Source: Antitrichia curtipendula (Eukaryota > Streptophyta > Bryopsida > Hypnales > Leucodontaceae). Taken from it: DNA of 64,000 nt. Location: assembly GCA_951230915.1 (NCBI GenBank), contig OX579637.1, positions 29,636,001-29,700,000 on the forward strand, given 5' to 3'. Positions 10,766-23,117 of the stretch are shown piece by piece. The position numbers and the translations under genes were made by a program. The notes beneath the pieces were generated by a model. That model saw nothing but the letters and a program-made list of their open reading frames with translations, was not told the DNA's origin and did not search any database. The first letter of the stretch is position 1. The number at the start of each line of letters is the position of its first letter.

Positions 10766-13700
10766 TATGTATACTCAATTCAATGTGAATGATTTTAATC
10801 ATTGTATTCAAAATGTTGTGCAACGGTGCTCATTTAATCCCTAAATGCCCAAGGCACCCAAATCTGGTGTTTGCAAAACTTTGAAGTTAAATAAAACCTA
10901 ACCAAGTTGTTATTTTTAGTAGTTTATATTTTTTTAAAGTTCTTCTTGAAGTCTAATTTTAGTACCAAAAATCCAATCTTGAAAATAAATGATAGTGATT
11001 TTTCTATTCAAGTTTCTGTACTAGGGTACCCATTGCAATCTTGACTTCCCGGAGTGTTGAGAGCTCTCGGAAATGAGCCTCAAATACACTAGATCTTGGA
11101 AAAAAAATCACATTCAAAATTCATTTAAGAAAATTGTGGAGTAGATTTTAAGAAGCCATAAATTGATTGGGGTTATAGAAGTTAGGCCCTTAACCTCATA
11201 TTTTTTTTATCACCAACTTTTTAGATTTGACTCATGTAAAGAAGATTGAAATATTTTTGTAATTTTAGCACCCTCGTGGTCAAACAGTATAATCTTTCAC
11301 TCCATAAGTGATATTGTTGTATTTTCTTTTCCTATGAGATCTCTAACATGCCTAGTTTGAATTTATACGGGTACAATTCCAAAGAATTTGATACAACTTT
11401 TCAAAATGTTGGCATTTTGTTCAATTTAGAGCAAAATCCAGGAAGCCCAAAACAGGCCTTGGGCATTTAGGGGTTAAAATCTTCATTTTATAGTGATTAG
11501 GGCTTGTAGAAATAAGCCTCAGATGCACTACAATTGCAAGAAAAAATGACTAGAAATCATTTAAAAAAATTGTAGAGTACATTTTGAAAAGACAAGAACT
11601 GGTTTGAATTATGTATAATATGTTTTTCATAGGGATATTTTTTTGGTGAGAATTTTGACATGTGACAAGAAGATAGGAAGACTTGAAATCATTTTCACAT
11701 AAAAAAAAATTCAAAATAATTTAGAACTTTGTTTTTTATACAAAGTATCTTTAACTGCATAGAAAGATTTGATTTAAAAGATTTTGGGACGAAACCTAGA
11801 CATGCTACACTGTACTATGTTCTCAACAGTTTTGAATTTTAAATTCAAAAAGAGATGTTGAACGTGAATATTATAGAATTATTTGAATAATTCTATTAAA
11901 TTTTTTTTAATAATTCTATTGAAAAAAATTGGTTAACGTAGTGCTTGATCTAATTACCGGTACCTAAATGTGATGTATACATCACATTTTCCAAATTATG
12001 TTTCATTGTCATGTTGAAGCAAATACTCCATATGAAATACCACGATCAAGGAAAAAATGAACTCTTCAGTACTTGACTGTAAGATGGAATTTAAATACAC
12101 TAATTGCAACAATGACATTTTTTTAGCTAGCAACCCTACCCACATGCAACTTCTTTTCTTACAAAAATGTAAAAGTGGAGTTCAATAAAGAACCATGAGG
12201 TTTTTTTTGAAGAAGATGATGAGATTGCTTGATAAATAAAACATTTCTTAACTTTTTCATCAATAGTCCAAAATTAATGGGATGAATGAAGTTCTTTAAT
12301 ACCCACAATAGTACAGAGTATTTTTGATGAGAAAGGTAAACTTCTCAATTTATAATTTTAGTTTTTGTGATTATTTTGGGTGACCAGATCCATAATCGAT
12401 TCTCTTAGCGAGGCATACCTTCAGGTAGAAAGCACTCATTGTAATAAAAAGGCTATAAGATCCCAACAAATTAATAGGAGACAATTTTGGCATAACTATT
12501 GCTTTTTTTAAAGAATCTTTGTTCTAATTATTGGGTATGCCTTAAAACATGAAATTTTTTGGTAGTGCTTTGTTTTTTACTTACGGCTATTCGACTTAAT
12601 ACAACAGGAAATAATGATGTTAAGTTTCTAAGTCTGAATAAATTAAACAAAAATGTAGTTGTAAGCACTCATTCAATCATCCATATTAATGGTTCTTCAA
12701 TTCATCCAATTGAGGGGTATTTCAGATGAATAAGCAACAATTTCTGTTAGAATATTCCAATAAGAATCTGCATGAGCACCTCAAGAACATCCAATACTAG
12801 CTCCTATTACGATGGTTTGAACCTATATATCTCCCTCAGTCATATACATTTAGAATAGGAAAAAATCAAATGCAAACTTTTCATGGCCTCTTGTACATAT
12901 TTATATTAGACATTTGTTGGCGGTAATGACTGCTGGGTAGAACCTCATTTTCAAAAAGTTTAAGAATGTCTACTGCATGTTTTATTGTTATGAATGTGTT
13001 TATTACTTAGTTTCCAGAAATTGAAAACATTGCCTAACACTGTCTATCTCTTTGAAGTGTTCTATTCAAACAATTAGTATGCATAATTAAGGATAATTTT
13101 TTTTGCACATTATACTAGTTGAACTCTAGTAACCTAATGTACTCTTTCAACATACGAAGTTATAAAAAATATGAATTGAATTTTCAATTGTTCTAAATTA
13201 TTGAATTACTTAGTTTGAATTTATAGACTTCTCAACCTTGATATAAATTTTAATACTACAAAATTGCAGTCTTCATTTTTTTCTCTTATGACCAATTAAA
13301 TTAATGTTATATTTTATGCTAAAAATATCCTATTAAAAAACTTAGAATCATGATTAGTAATGTACGTATTGGATAAATTGAATACAAAATAGTCCCCAAA
13401 AAATTAAATTGTTTTTGTAAATTCCAATGTATTAAAAAACCCAGCTTGAGTCATATTTTTATCTTTAGCTTTTATCTAATCTTACAGTTTGGAAATAATT
13501 AAATATTAAATAAAGATGAGCCACCCTTTATCTTCACTTACAATATTAGTCTCATTACACTGGAAAGGCATAGATATAAATATATACTTAAAATAGTTAC
13601 TTTGATGTATTGAAAAGTACAAATCAGTACCACTAACTTTGTGCGCTCTACTTTAACTAAAGAAATTAATTGACTCACAAGCAAATATAAGCATGTCATT

Positions 13701-14099
13701 TCTATATGGTTTGAGACTTATTACAACGTAATATTCTAACATCACAAAGGATAAAGTAAAGAGTATTCATTGTAAAATTTAATGAATCTCTTGCCGTGTG
13801 TGGTAAGTTTTCATTTACAGTATGAAATGTTCTTTTATGCATGATTTTTGGCTAGTTAGCTGACTAGTTTCACTAAGAAAAAACTTTAATTTACTTTATT
13901 CAAAATGATCAAATCACTATTACTTTTTAAAACTAATATTGAATTTCACCTAAGTATGTATCACTTACTCTTGATATTTATTCCAGTCAATAAATATCAC
14001 TTTAGTGTGATCCAAGTATCACATGAGTATTGAGCAAGTAGTTTGCTTCTTTTCTAGAATAATTCTTCCAAAATTGCTCTGAGTGCCCTTCTTTAGTTT
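10766..14099. other. 3.3-kb AT-rich core between inverted repeat blocks
   Basis: There is no open frame of note on either strand. The sequence is strongly AT-rich with homopolymer runs. It is either the inside of a non-autonomous element whose arms are the two flanking blocks, or older sequence between two separate insertions. Confidence 0.4.
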
Positions 14100-15125
14100 T
14101 AACTAGTGTAGCCCTGTGTCGTTGCCACAGCCTAAACAAAAAGAAGAGTCATTTTTAATACCAAAAATAACTGAATACGCTCAAATTTTTCTACTGTAGC
14201 TTAAAATGCCACAAAACAAAGCTTATGCACCCCTCCTTGTCAAGGGCTTTCCAATAGTACAAAGAATGTGACAAATTGACACACGGTTCAATAGATACAT
14301 AATTTAGCACAATTTAGTAGTTTTTAAGATCCCAAAATAACTTAAAAATACACAACTTTCAAACCATAGGTCCAAACACGAGAAAAGAAAGTCCTTGCAC
14401 CTCTCCTCTCCAAGAGCTTTTAGACGGTACCAAGAATGCGACCAAAATCAAAGTAAAAGTATTTTCCTAAATTTTTGACCCAAAGTAAAAGTCACTTTTA
14501 AAACCAAAGAAAAATAAAAAATCTATAACTTCTTCCCCGTAGGTCCAAACGCCAGAAAACAAAGTTTTAGCACCCCTCCATGCCCAGGGCTTTTCAACAG
14601 TACCAACAACGTAACAAATTGACACACACTTCACTGGATACATAATTTAGTATAATTTAGTAGTTTTTAAGAATCCAAAAGAATTCATAAATCCATTACT
14701 TCCCCACCGTGAGTCTAAACCCCACAAAACCGGTGCCGGTGCACCCCTCCACGCTGAGGAATTTCTGACGGTACAAAGCATAGCATTGGGGGATGCATGG
14801 TCTGGGAGATCTCAACGTGGCATACAAGCAAAACAAACAAACAAACAAATTTAAAGTATGGATAGATACTACGTTGCCTTGTGTTGTTGCTACATTCAAA
14901 GTAAAAGCAAAACTAATTTTCTAATTTTATATTTTATATATACTTTGAATTTCAATATTTTTCACACCGTATGTGCAAGTGCCACAAAACAAAGCCCATG
15001 CATCCCTTGTCATAGAGTGCTTTCAAATGGTACCATAAACGGAATCGATGGAAACAAGATCCTTGAGATTTCACTATAACAAACAAACAAACCTAACCCA
15101 AACAAAACAAAACTAGTAGCCTCTT
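14100..15125 (+). repeat. Composite repeat block, right copy
   Basis: It begins ACTAGTGTAGCCCTGTG then GTTGCCACA and carries several subunits with ATGCCACAAAACAAAGC, GCACCCCTCC and ACAAACAAACAAACAAA. These are reverse complements of the left block modules. The inward end ACTAGTGT mirrors ACACTAGT at 10757-10764. Confidence 0.7.
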
Positions 15126-16799
15126 TTATGGTATGGATAGAGCGTTATTGCTCCAAAGTTTGCTAGCAATTCGAATTGTCATCTACTTTGGGAAGAAGAA
15201 TATATGGCAAACAAATCCATATGAAGATAATTTCATCAATTTCCATTGATAATTTGCTCCAAATGTATTACCCAATGTAAGATTATCGGACCCTTCATTT
15301 GAGCACTAGATCCAATTTCATTGGATGTGTTTTAAATAGCCGAATGCAATGAGGTTGGGTGGGATGAGCTATGCAAAGGGTAGGCCTTGGCCATGTCAGG
15401 TGCATAATGTGCGGATTATCGGATCCTGCTAAAAGTATGTTCACGTGGATCTGACTCCTAAACTTCGTATTCCTGAAATTCTCTGGGAGGACTGTTTTCA
15501 TAAATGCAAGTAGGTGAATGTGACCTTTTCCCACTCTGTCGCCTACTTGCAAGCTTAGAGGCAGTGGAATAAAGTGACGGCAACATGAATGCCTTCAAAG
15601 TACTAAATGGATTTAGATTTTGCAAGTGGAGAAGGACCTGTCATTCTTCCGTTGTAAGCACTCTAGATTCAAGGAGAACCGTTTCAGCTTTGGAAACGCA
15701 CTTCCCTCCCAAAATTTCCCGCCTCAGTGACTATTGTTGCGTCCATTCCAAATTTTTTGACGAAGTTTGTTTGTCTGCTCTTGTGAGGTCTCTTTGCTCT
15801 AGCGCCTGAGGTGTGCGAATATTGTTGCTTATGAGTGTTTGCGATTCAACTTTTCAAGACTGGAGGGCAAGTGGACGAGTCGTAGCAAGTGGGCAACTTT
15901 TTGAAGTCGTGCTGCGGCGCTCACTACAAGGTTCATAACGTGTTCAGCTTGCGGTCGAAGGAGTCAGACAATTTCCATGGAGGTATGACGTATCCCTTTG
16001 TTTTGAATTTGATCCTCATTGTGCCGTGCAATATGCTTTTCTTTTCTTACTTGTGCGGACTCCACAGAAATGTTGGCCTGCATCATTCATCCTGTCAACG
16101 GTTGTGATTTTGGTTTGTAATTCGTAATCATGATGTAACTCTGTTAGTTTTCTTCAATTCAGTGCAAGTGTATGTTCAGTTGAGGAAAAATTCGGTAGCA
16201 ATTGCATTAGGAAAAGCTATGTCCAATTCTTAAATTTCTCGTTTAGAATTTTTTTTTTCTTCGTTGATTTTCAATTGGTGCGGCTTTAGGTTTTAGGTGT
16301 TTGCTTTGTTATTGTAGTATAGTAGTGCCATCTGAGATAGCAGAGGTAATACTAGTGGTATCCTAAACCTAAAAAAGTAGGATCGAAAGTAGAATTGCTT
16401 TGCATGCGCTGCGTTGTTCAATTGAATTCCATTTGTCTTTCGGTTTTCTGAATTGCAATGTAGAATGTGTGAGGCAATTCACCACAGATGTAGCTTGAAT
16501 AGCAAAAATTGTGCAATCGTAAGGGACAATTCTGTCTTCAGTCATAGTTCTTGTCTCAGGTTGGTCTCATTTGTTGTCACTTGTACTTGTTCAAATGTCT
16601 TTGTATAAGAGAGATTTCAAGCAATTGACCAAATTTTTGGAACTTCTGTGTTCACTGCTCTATTATGAACTCTGAAGATTATACGGAGGAGTTCTGGAAG
16701 GCATGCGTCTACATTGAAATTGATGTTTTCAGTTGTCTTATTGATTGATAATTGCAAGCAAATACCCCATTATGATTCTTGTTATTAGTCTTGTTGTTT
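15126..16799. other. 5' region of the DUF7869-type gene, copy A
   Basis: A GC-richer part at 15585-16110 is followed by T-rich DNA. A good donor, CATGGAG|GTATGACG, is at 15983, and an acceptor, TTTTTGTCAAATAG, ends at 18348 just before the DUF7869 start. A 5' UTR intron of about 2.4 kb holding palindrome array A2 is possible. No coding sequence is supported. Confidence 0.35.
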
Positions 16800-18240
16800 G
16801 GAGGTGAATATCATTGGATCATAGTTATGAATTCATCACCGTTTGAGGTGAATATCTATGACATATTGTTTCCAATTCACCTCCACTCGAGGTGAATATC
16901 ACTTGAACAAAGTTATGAATTCATCACAGTTCAAGGTGAATATCTTTTACACATTGCTTCTAATTCACCTCCAGTCGAGGTGAATATCACTTGAACATAG
17001 TTATGAATTAATCACCGTTCCAGGTGAATATCTTTGACACATTGTTTTCAATTCACCTCCACTCGAGGTGAATATCACTTGAACATAGTTATGAATCATC
17101 ACCGTTCTTGGTGTTTACTTATGACACAATGTTCCCAATTCACCTCCACTCGAGGTGAATATCACTTGAACAAAGTTATGAATTCATCACAGTTCAAGGT
17201 GAATATCACTTGAACAAGGTTATGAATTCATCACAGTTCAAGGTGAATATCTTTGACGCATTGCTTTCAATTCACCTCCACTCGAGGTGAATACCACGCA
17301 AATATAGGGTTTTTATTCCCTACCCAAACCCTAAATATCATATATACATTGTATTTAATTTTCCTTTATTGAGTATGAATATTACTTTTATATGCCTGCA
17401 AGTGTACGTCCAGTATAGTTCAATATCACTTGTAGATATTAGTCAGACTACCTACATTTCAGGTGGATAGTTTGTCAGGTCACCTCCACTCGAGGTGATT
17501 ATCAGGTGGATACTTTGTCAGTCCACCTCAAATCGAGGTTTATATCAATTGGACGATTTTTCAATTCTCCTTAACTCAAGGTGAAAAGCACTTCTAAAAT
17601 GTACTCAGGTTGCTTCCGTTTGTCAAGAATTCATCTTTTGTGTGGTTTGTAATTGCCCTCCAAATTGTCCTTCAAATTACTCGGGAATATGTTTTTTCAA
17701 TGAACTAAACTATATATGGGTCTGAAACTATGTTGATGTAACAATCAATGAGACAGAGTAGATTTACTTAAATTCAATCTCGGTATATAAAAAAAGGTCA
17801 TTTCGTCAATCACCTCTACTCGAGGTGAATATCAATTATAGATTTTGATCAACTTACCTGTATTTGCAAATTCTACATCTTGTATAGGGCTTGTAATTCA
17901 CCTCCCAAGAAGGTGAATGTTACTTGAAGACAGTTCTTATTTATTTGTTGGTTTTGTTGAAAACAAATAGGTCATTTTATAAATCACCTACATTCCATTT
18001 GAATATCACACCCTAATGAAAGTCGGCTCTCCAATATTAGAGCTGAAACTTTTTGGTGGAAGTTCTTGATTTACCTTTATTTGAGGTGAATATGAGCTGA
18101 ATATTATTTTCAACTAATTGTGCTTGAAGTGAAGACGACATGATCAAATTGTTTAATTTTGTTAGACTGTTGATAGGATAGCACTTTTAGGAAGTATCTA
18201 TTTCACCTTTACTCACCTTTATTGTAAGTGAGTTATTGTG
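16800..18240. repeat. A-type palindrome array A2 upstream of the DUF7869-type gene
   Basis: Perfect sites TTCACCT-CCACTCG-AGGTGAA with slight variants start near 16876, 16965, 17050, 17140 and 17272, set in a repeat of about 88-90 bp (AATATCACTTGAACATAGTTATG). Half-type copies (CACCGTTCAAGGTGAATATC) lie between them. Looser sites follow near 17478, 17520, 17566, 17808, 17898 and 18070. The half-site is that of the copy A arm-1 array, about 10 kb away and on the other arm. Confidence 0.88.
17326..17334 (+). promoter_or_regulatory. Telo-box-like motif
   Basis: AAACCCTAA is a known plant promoter element. A near match (reverse strand) lies at about 50298-50306 upstream of copy B arm 1. Nine bases can occur by chance. 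Confidence 0.3.
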
Positions 18241-18383
18241 ACTACTAGTCTTTCACTCTTTCTTACAACTTATGGAGTATATCGTTGACTTGTTTCAAAA
18301 AGAAAACTCTATGCCAGTACAACACTTATATTTGTTTTTGTCAAATAGGCTAATGACATCGCCTTTCATATGATGAATAGATC

Positions 18384-21224
18384 ATGGACCCAACAAGTGT
18401 TATCGAAGCAGAGGATTACTATTCAGATGACAATGTTCAAATTCAGCCAGGGGAGGAATTGGACATTCTTGAATGCAAAGGTGTTCCACGAAGTCTTTGG
18501 AACACAAAGTTAGTAACACTTTTCAATGAGGGTGGTCTTGCAATAGCCGAAGGGATTTGCCACAGTGTAAGCTCCGAGCTTGTAGTTGGTGCTACAGGTG
18601 CACTTGGCGATTCTTATGTTGCCGTCCAGATCTCGAAGACCTTGGATGCCGATCATGTTCCAGATGAATGGAGGTTTTCTGTCCGTGCGTGGCCGATTGA
18701 GAACGTGTTCTATAATGGTACAAGTCTTCGGAATCACGAGCTTCGTTACAATTTCAATTGTCGTCAAGTAGCTCTTTTGGGTCCTCCGTCAACACGGAGC
18801 ACACGGTATACGAGTACAGTGAGGAACCCGCCAAGAGAGACATGTGTGAAGGCCAAAGGTCTTCTCACTCAAGACTCCATAAATAGTGTTTTAAGCAACA
18901 CTTGTTGTGTCAACAATTGCGTTCAACCGTTTTCTAGAGACAAGATTAGAGCTTTTCGAGAGCGTATGTATCGTGACACATCGTATAAATTTCGATATCA
19001 CATGAAGCTTGATGTTCATAGACAAGTTCATCGTGATACGCAAGGAAAGAGGGTGGTCACCGTGGAGGGTATAGATGTTTGTCTGTCTGCTTGGAGGCAC
19101 ATTGCTGGAGTATCAGAAGCAACTTTTCATCGCTTTCAAGGATATGCGGACCATGGTTTCAATGCCCAGCCCCACGGAAATACGGGTCTGTGGAAGCCTC
19201 GAAAGCACACCAAGCAAGCCACTGCCACTTTGAGGTGCATTCTAGAGAAGAACGCTGATCACATGCCTCACCGTACTCGGACGCTGAAGTCGGGCGAGAA
19301 GGTAGTCTCCATGATTCTTCCGGCTACTTGGAAATGGAAGGAAGCCATTCCTCAAATTAACTCTGTGAACACGGTCTTTGGATTGAAGGAAGTATCTACA
19401 TCCAATTTGAGCAAAATCAGGAAGGTGAACTTCTCAGAGTTTGACGCCAAGAAACCTGGAGACAATTTTGCACGTTGTTCCACATGTGATAGATACCATT
19501 CACTTAGGAGAAGTGCACCTGCTGGGTCTCAATCAGCTTTAACATGGGCCAAGAAGTTAGATTTGCATTTGGTTGTTGCTAGGGCGCACAGGGAATTGTA
19601 TTATGCAAATCGTTACAGGTCAAGTTCCTACCCACATGAGTGCTTGACGATCATCCATGATAAAATGGATCATGCAAAGACCGCTTCCCCCGTTTTCTCC
19701 CACAAACACAAGGCTATTGATGGTCTGATCAAGTTGCCTGTATCCGTAACCGGTATGATAGCCCACGGTCATGGTGATGTCCGTTATGCCCATTATGGCT
19801 TAGACATCTTCTCTCATGATTCTAACTACACAGTCGGCACCTTTGCTAAGTTGTTGCAAGATTTGGAGTTGCCCCCAAAGTATTCTTCTAGGGAATTGTT
19901 TGTTGGCTCCAAGTCAGCTCCTCTTTTCGATGCAATTCTACAAGGAGATCACATTTGCAAAACATCTCTTCGACCAGCTCCAGAGATCCCAATTTTAGGG
20001 CTGTCACTCCCTCCGATTTTAAATGTTCAGATGGACAATGCTACTGGTGACAATAAGAATAGATTTGTGTTTTGCTTCTGGTCCCTTCTTGTTGCCAAAT
20101 TTTTTTTCCGGGAAGTGTATGTGAATTTCATGCTCGTGGGACATACTCACGATGACATCGATGCATTGTTTGGGAGGTGGAGCATGTTGCTGAAGAAGGA
20201 AAACTTTCCCACCATTCCTTCACTCATGAAGTCCTTCATGGACGTAGAATCGATTCCTACAATTCCCCATCTTGTAGAAGAAGTGCCTGATTTTAAGGCT
20301 TTCATTCAGGGGTTCATCATGGAGGGAGACGAGTCACTTGTTGGGCACACCAAGGCTCAACAATTCAAGTTATACCTGGGATCAAATGACTGTCCAGTCA
20401 TGAAATACAAGCTTCTGTGCACGGATGTAGACTGGCTGCCTAAAGAAGGTGGAGGTATTAAATTATGGCAAGAAGACTCTGAAGGTCGGAGTTTGTGGCC
20501 GCGTGGAGAGCCAGTCCCCGTTTTCTCACGCCCCATGAGAGGTATTGATGACATATTCAAGGGTTTAATGGGATTCATCAATTATTGGGAGAAATTGTCC
20601 AACGAAGACCAAACTGGAGAGTACAGAAGACGGTATGAGCACTTAATATACTACTGGCGAGCAGTGAAAGCAGTGTTGCATGAACCAATTGAACCTCCAT
20701 GTTCTTTGAAAGATGGCTTTTGGCCATCCACTCGTATTGTACTGACGATCGAAGATCAGTTTGAAGATAATGGTGAGATTCGGGAAGAGTTTGCAGAGGA
20801 TGACATCTATGTTGGGCAATTACGCGATCGCCCACAACAATCCTTTCGGGTAATGTGTGATGTCTATGCAGGATACTTTCTTGCTATTCGTCCCGCGGAT
20901 GGCGATGCAAAGCCCGTTTGGATTGCAAGAGCCTTGTCTGATCCTAATAGCAACCCCGAAGAACCGAATTCTGTGCTCATTCAGTATTTCAAGCCCACAT
21001 CAAGAAACCAAAACATTCAAGAATTCTATACTGGTTGGGATTCTGCAGGAGGATTACGGTGGAAGGTTGATGAAGCTCTCCATCCCATTTGGGAGCATAC
21101 AGATTCTTTGATGACTGCATGGAAGTCACAGATCAAGAAGGACATGACTCAATGTAGGCTGAAGATTCCGGCTGCTCAAATTGAAGTGATTCACGATAGT
21201 CTAGCTGCCTTGAATTCCACTTGA
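18384..21224 (+). CDS. DUF7869-type protein, intact, copy A (putative transposase-like)
   Basis: A single 946-codon frame ending in TGA. The start is supported by copy B, whose protein also begins MD(P/T) after an intron acceptor. Residues ~1-150 form an N-terminal domain. CCVNNC at 174-179 and CSTC at 365-368 are possible zinc ligands, and a helix-turn-helix-like VCLSAWRHIAGVSEATFHRF lies at ~232-251. Three acidic motifs follow: IIHDKMDHAKT (D426, D429), VQMDNATGDNKN (D551) and VGHTHDDIDALFGRWS (D590-D593). DN[A/G] after a hydrophobic strand is typical of the second catalytic Asp in RNase H-fold transposases. I infer a DDD-type active site. The family is annotated only as a domain of unknown function, so this is not established. 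All motifs are complete, so this is the one apparently functional copy here. Confidence 0.8.
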   Translation: MDPTSVIEAEDYYSDDNVQIQPGEELDILECKGVPRSLWNTKLVTLFNEGGLAIAEGICHSVSSELVVGATGALGDSYVAVQISKTLDADHVPDEWRFSVRAWPIENVFYNGTSLRNHELRYNFNCRQVALLGPPSTRSTRYTSTVRNPPRETCVKAKGLLTQDSINSVLSNTCCVNNCVQPFSRDKIRAFRERMYRDTSYKFRYHMKLDVHRQVHRDTQGKRVVTVEGIDVCLSAWRHIAGVSEATFHRFQGYADHGFNAQPHGNTGLWKPRKHTKQATATLRCILEKNADHMPHRTRTLKSGEKVVSMILPATWKWKEAIPQINSVNTVFGLKEVSTSNLSKIRKVNFSEFDAKKPGDNFARCSTCDRYHSLRRSAPAGSQSALTWAKKLDLHLVVARAHRELYYANRYRSSSYPHECLTIIHDKMDHAKTASPVFSHKHKAIDGLIKLPVSVTGMIAHGHGDVRYAHYGLDIFSHDSNYTVGTFAKLLQDLELPPKYSSRELFVGSKSAPLFDAILQGDHICKTSLRPAPEIPILGLSLPPILNVQMDNATGDNKNRFVFCFWSLLVAKFFFREVYVNFMLVGHTHDDIDALFGRWSMLLKKENFPTIPSLMKSFMDVESIPTIPHLVEEVPDFKAFIQGFIMEGDESLVGHTKAQQFKLYLGSNDCPVMKYKLLCTDVDWLPKEGGGIKLWQEDSEGRSLWPRGEPVPVFSRPMRGIDDIFKGLMGFINYWEKLSNEDQTGEYRRRYEHLIYYWRAVKAVLHEPIEPPCSLKDGFWPSTRIVLTIEDQFEDNGEIREEFAEDDIYVGQLRDRPQQSFRVMCDVYAGYFLAIRPADGDAKPVWIARALSDPNSNPEEPNSVLIQYFKPTSRNQNIQEFYTGWDSAGGLRWKVDEALHPIWEHTDSLMTAWKSQIKKDMTQCRLKIPAAQIEVIHDSLAALNST

Positions 21225-22900
21225 GTATAAATATTACTCTACTCAGTTCATTCTATAGTAATACTTTGCTTTTATATTGTGTAGGTAATACTTCTGTTTT
21301 TCTTATAGAATTTTGTATTGTGCGTCATACAAGAGACGTAATATATTTATGTGTTAAGTGTTTTTATACTATAGATTTGCTTTACCTAAGCAATAGAAAT
21401 TCCATGTCGCGTGGTATATATTCAACTAGTATAAGTTTGTATGTTTTGATTTAATTTTATGGATTTCCATTGAAATCACGGTTCCAAGTGCATTAATTGC
21501 TTTTATAAAGCAATTGCATTTATATTTGATATGAATATATTTTAATATTGCATTCTACCTTTACATGTCTCTATGATTGCCTTTAATATCTTTCTAAATT
21601 AACTATAGAAAATGCATTTCAATATCTGAAAGAATTCTCAAAAAATGGTAGTGGGTATTACTACTTTTTATTTTGTTAACGTTTTAAGCACTTGTCACAT
21701 TCTTGGATAGGGGCTTCTATGTTGTTACAACTTTCTTGCTTGCCTGGCCCACTTAGCAGCACCAAGTCCATGTATATTTCATAGCTGCTCATCCAAACTC
21801 AACGAGAATTGAACTTAGACCGCTTGAATGAGATAAACATTCCTGTACAACCCACTTCGGACCTCATGACTTGGTGTTCAATAGATGGTATGATCTTCAC
21901 ATATATAAATTGAACACAATTATTACATAGAATTGTATTATTTTTAAAGAGCTACTAAGTACAATAAACTCTCATTTTAATAGAAGTTATACTTTACAAC
22001 TAATAGCTTAGTGCTTATCACTCTAAATTTGCTAAACTCAAAATTCAGTTTTTGGACGTCTATATGGATACTGTTATTTTGAGAGGGGCCGACTCTCTCA
22101 AAATATTGAATATAGTGTTCTACGTGCTTATTTTCCATCCGATCGGATTATCCTACGGTAGTCCTTATCCGCACAACAACCACAAGCAATGGTCCTAACC
22201 AATATACCACTCTCTGGTCCAATGATAACACTCTGATTCCTAGGAACCGGAAACCAGAAGGAGTGTCATTATCCTGTGCCTCTTCTAGATTCCGCTTCCG
22301 GATCCTTAAACTAGTAACTGGATACGAAGTTTAGCCTCTATAACAGAGAGTTCTGCAATTTGCAATTAAAGAAGGCTGCGTGAATTCCTACCCTTCAAGT
22401 TTTATAGTGTCAGAAGCTCCACTAAAAGAAAAACAACAAAAGACATAAAAAAATGGGACTTCAGTTTCTCTTCACAACTAATCTAGAAGCTAATCCAGAC
22501 TTAGCAGGTCACTCAGGAGACCCTTACAATCCCCACATCACTACAACGACAGATTTCCCCGACCCAAGTCCCTAAACGGAGACGCTACTCCCGGAAACTG
22601 GATACAAGAAACATCCGGGGACTTCTTGTATTCTCTAAAACCTGCAAACATAGCTACCCGCACTAAACAATGGTTCAAGCATTGCCGGCATACCAACCCA
22701 ATGTCATGACTTTTTAGACCAACACTTAGGAAGTGGAAATCAAAATACTTTGCAATGGAAAATGAAAAGAACACAAGCGCAAAACTTATTCAGCCTTGCC
22801 TGCCCAAGATTGAAGCTAACTTCAATCCGTCTAAATACTAAACACAAGGAAAACCCTAAAGGTCCCTTGAAAATCCTAAACTAAGGACTAGAGAATGACA
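21225..22900. other. 3' flank of DUF7869 copy A and unassigned DNA
   Basis: 21225-22080 is AT-rich and may contain the 3' UTR and the right end of element copy A. From about 22080 the composition becomes more balanced and CCGGA-rich, as in the gag-like region that follows. No coding sequence or terminal repeat was found. Confidence 0.35.
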
Positions 22901-23117
22901 CGCGTCATTCCCTATCCACTAACAATTGACTTTACTAACTTGCGGCGGATTCCGAAAAAAGTGGATCTCAGATCCGAAAAATCCGGATTTGATTGTCCAG
23001 GTTCATCCGACCAGAAAGCTACTAGAAAGCTGCTTTCTCCTATTTTTTGTCCTACTTTTTTAGCCGCTTGGATGGCGTTGGTATGGCTTTTGTGGTGCCC
23101 TTCTTTGCTGGTTGCTG

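Noticed and set aside
10754..14107. CACTA transposon (CACTAGT ... ACTAGTG)
   Set aside because: Only seven bases match at the ends of the AT-rich core, the bases belong to the flanking composite repeat, and no transposase or subterminal repeats are inside.
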